A stretch of 64,000 bases of DNA. It comes from Flavobacterium sp. 1355. GTDB lineage: Bacteria; Bacteroidota; Bacteroidia; Flavobacteriales; Flavobacteriaceae. Below are positions 62,721 through 64,000 of this stretch, piece by piece. A program made the position numbers and the translations under genes. Position 1 is the stretch's first letter. The number at the start of each line of letters is the position of its first letter. The notes beneath the pieces were generated by a model. It made no database searches. It saw only the letters and a list, made by a program, of their open reading frames with translations, and was not told the DNA's origin. The DNA is taken from positions 46,246 through 110,245 of the forward strand of contig NZ_JAFICC010000018.1 of NCBI RefSeq assembly GCF_017833415.1. The letters are read 5' to 3'.

Positions 62721-63314
62721 ATGAGAAAAATAATCGTCCTGACCATGATTACAATCGATGGCGTAATGCAGGCGCCTGGTGCACCTGATGAAGATACTTC
62801 CGGTGGTTTTGAATATGGAGGCTGGGTGGCTCCTTTTGGCGATGAAGAATATGGCAAGGTGATGCAGGAACAAATGAAACCTGCCGATATTCTTCTGGGC
62901 AGAAAAACATTTGATATTTTTGAAGCCTATTGGCCTAAACATGCTGATGGCTGGCCGGGAATTAATGAGGTTACCAAATATGTTTTGTCGGCTACCAGAA
63001 AAAACTCTGATTGGGAAAATTCCGAATTTCTCTCTACTATAGAAGATATTAAAAAACTCAAAAATTCTGAAGGCGGTGACATTAAAGTCTGGGGCAGCGC
63101 TACTCTTGTACAGCTCCTATTCCAACATGATTTGGTCGACGAACTGGGGCTAAAAATTCATCCTGTAATTTTGGGCAAAGGAAAAAAATTGTTTGGTGAT
63201 ACTGCTGCCCCAGCAGGATTTACCTTAACTGAAAGTACGGTTACGCCAAGTGGTGTAATTGCCGTAAGTTATAAACGGGCCGGAGAGGTAAAAACGGGAA
63301 CTATTGGGGAATAG
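62721..63314 (+). CDS. RibD C-terminal/dihydrofolate-reductase-like protein
   Basis: 197 residues. MRKIIVLTMITIDGVMQAPG is the first strand and loop of the family; ADILLGRKTFDIFEAYWP and DIKVWGSATLVQLLFQHDLVDEL are the NADPH-binding and C-terminal core; LGKGKKLFGD closes it. These stand-alone RibD_C proteins bind NADPH and reduce unknown pterin-like or other substrates. It lacks true folate-reductase active-site marks, so I do not call it DHFR. Confidence 0.9.
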   Translation: MRKIIVLTMITIDGVMQAPGAPDEDTSGGFEYGGWVAPFGDEEYGKVMQEQMKPADILLGRKTFDIFEAYWPKHADGWPGINEVTKYVLSATRKNSDWENSEFLSTIEDIKKLKNSEGGDIKVWGSATLVQLLFQHDLVDELGLKIHPVILGKGKKLFGDTAAPAGFTLTESTVTPSGVIAVSYKRAGEVKTGTIGE

Positions 63315-63519
63315 AATAATTATGATATGGAAGAAAAAAGAAGATTTAAATAATGAATTAAAAAAAGGTAAAAATCTGGTTCTGTGAACAAATTTGATCG
63401 TGATTCTTTCATTAAATAGTCTTTATAAAAGGTATTAGAAAGCATATTATTTAAACTCAGCAGGAATGAACCATATTGTAGCAACGGATTTTAATACGTT
63501 GTAAATTCATACATTATAT

Positions 63520-64000
63520 AATAAAGTCCCGTAGGGGCGATCAATATCATAAAGTTGTAAATAGGTGCCGAGTATATGGCTCTTTTATTTCTCATATTTA
63601 ACTGGATTAAAATCCAGCCCTACAATATTAATCGAGCCGATGGCTCTTCATTTCTCATACATATAAACTGAATTAAAATCCAGCCTACAATATTAATCGT
63701 GCCGATGGCTCTTTCATTTCTCATATTTAACTGGATTAAAATCCAGCCCTACAATATTAATCGTGCCGATGGCTCTTTCATTTCTCATATTTAACTGGAT
63801 TAAAATCCAGCCCTACAATATATTAATCGAGCCGATGGCTCTTTCATTTCTCATATTTAACTGGATTAAAATCCAGCCCTACAATATTAATCGTGCCGAT
63901 GGCTCTTCATTTCTCATATTTAACTGGATTAAAATCCAGCCCTACAATATATTAATCGAGCCGATGGCTCTTTCATTTCTCATATTTAACTGGATTAAAA
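63520..64000. repeat. Tandem array of CTGGATTAAAATCCAG palindromes (continues off the window)
   Basis: After GTCCCGTAGGGGCGATCAAT, seven units begin at 63602, 63668, 63731, 63795, 63861, 63924 and 63990 (periods 63-66 bp). Each has the palindrome CTGGATTAAAATCCAG (the second unit reads CTGAATT), then CCCTACAATATTAATCG, GCCGATGGCTCTT and TCATTTCTCATATTTAA. Spacers alternate TCGTGCC with TCGAGCC. The last unit is cut by the window end. The sequence from 63315 to 63520 shows nothing recognisable. Confidence 0.92.

Noticed and set aside
63566..64000. Possible CRISPR array by its even period
   Set aside because: The sequence between palindromes is itself repeated, so this is a plain tandem repeat.

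Overview
The window is a chromosomal stretch of a Bacteroidetes bacterium, most probably a Flavobacterium. The evidence is the AT-rich sequence, promoters of the Bacteroidetes type (TAnnTTTG as the -7 box, with little use of Shine-Dalgarno sequences), a type IX secretion tail on a glycosidase, a SusC-like/OMP beta-barrel protein, a fused E1 alpha/beta 2-oxoacid dehydrogenase, and many short palindromic intergenic repeats. The 3' half of a type A RNase P RNA is unmistakable. I see no rRNA, tRNA, CRISPR array, transposase or prophage structural gene.

Layout. 0-9 kb: a RidA fragment, a Crp/Fnr regulator, a secreted DUF1080 protein, an exported Ppx/GppA-fold protein, a SIMPL protein, a rhomboid protease, an LpxL-type acyltransferase, a secreted GH128 glucanase and a GlmM-type phosphohexomutase. 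9-20.4 kb: AcpH, gamma-glutamyltransferase, an anchored trypsin-like protease, a CLC channel with CBS domains, a Fic protein, UvrA, a type II toxin-antitoxin pair, a cupin and a LOG-family protein. 20.6-31 kb: an apparently inactive M1-peptidase-like domain fused to an outer-membrane barrel, the E1 alpha/beta fusion, KdsB, a DODA-type dioxygenase, a RecD-like helicase, DUF3822 and RsmD. 31-38 kb: an outer-membrane receptor, an alpha/beta hydrolase lipoprotein gene interrupted by one in-frame TAG, a divergent histidine kinase/response regulator pair, a small membrane protein and a dicarboxylate/amino-acid symporter. 38-46.5 kb: rnpB, several small proteins, and dnaX, whose tau-length product needs a frame change at a run of ten A.

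46.5-57 kb: a sixA-ppk1-ppx polyphosphate operon, a CAP-domain lipoprotein, pdxH, rnz, a STAS-like protein and a pyrB/DUF6891/pyrR group. Then comes a small GIY-YIG nuclease gene embedded in long hairpin-forming repeats. 57-64 kb: a 1077-residue secreted Ig-like/FISUMP protein with a higher-GC composition, a tandem hairpin array upstream of it, a divergent pair of small regulators, a DHFR/RibD-like protein, and a tandem palindromic array that runs off the end.

The signals most worth following are the dnaX slippery run, the nested micro-palindrome TCCCGA-N4-TCGGGA seen in rnpB, in a probable structured RNA and in two unrelated repeat families, the GIY-YIG nuclease inside its repeat field, the pseudo-peptidase/barrel fusion and the Fic gene with its 14-bp operator-like inverted repeat. 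All functional statements come from reading motifs; no database search was run.
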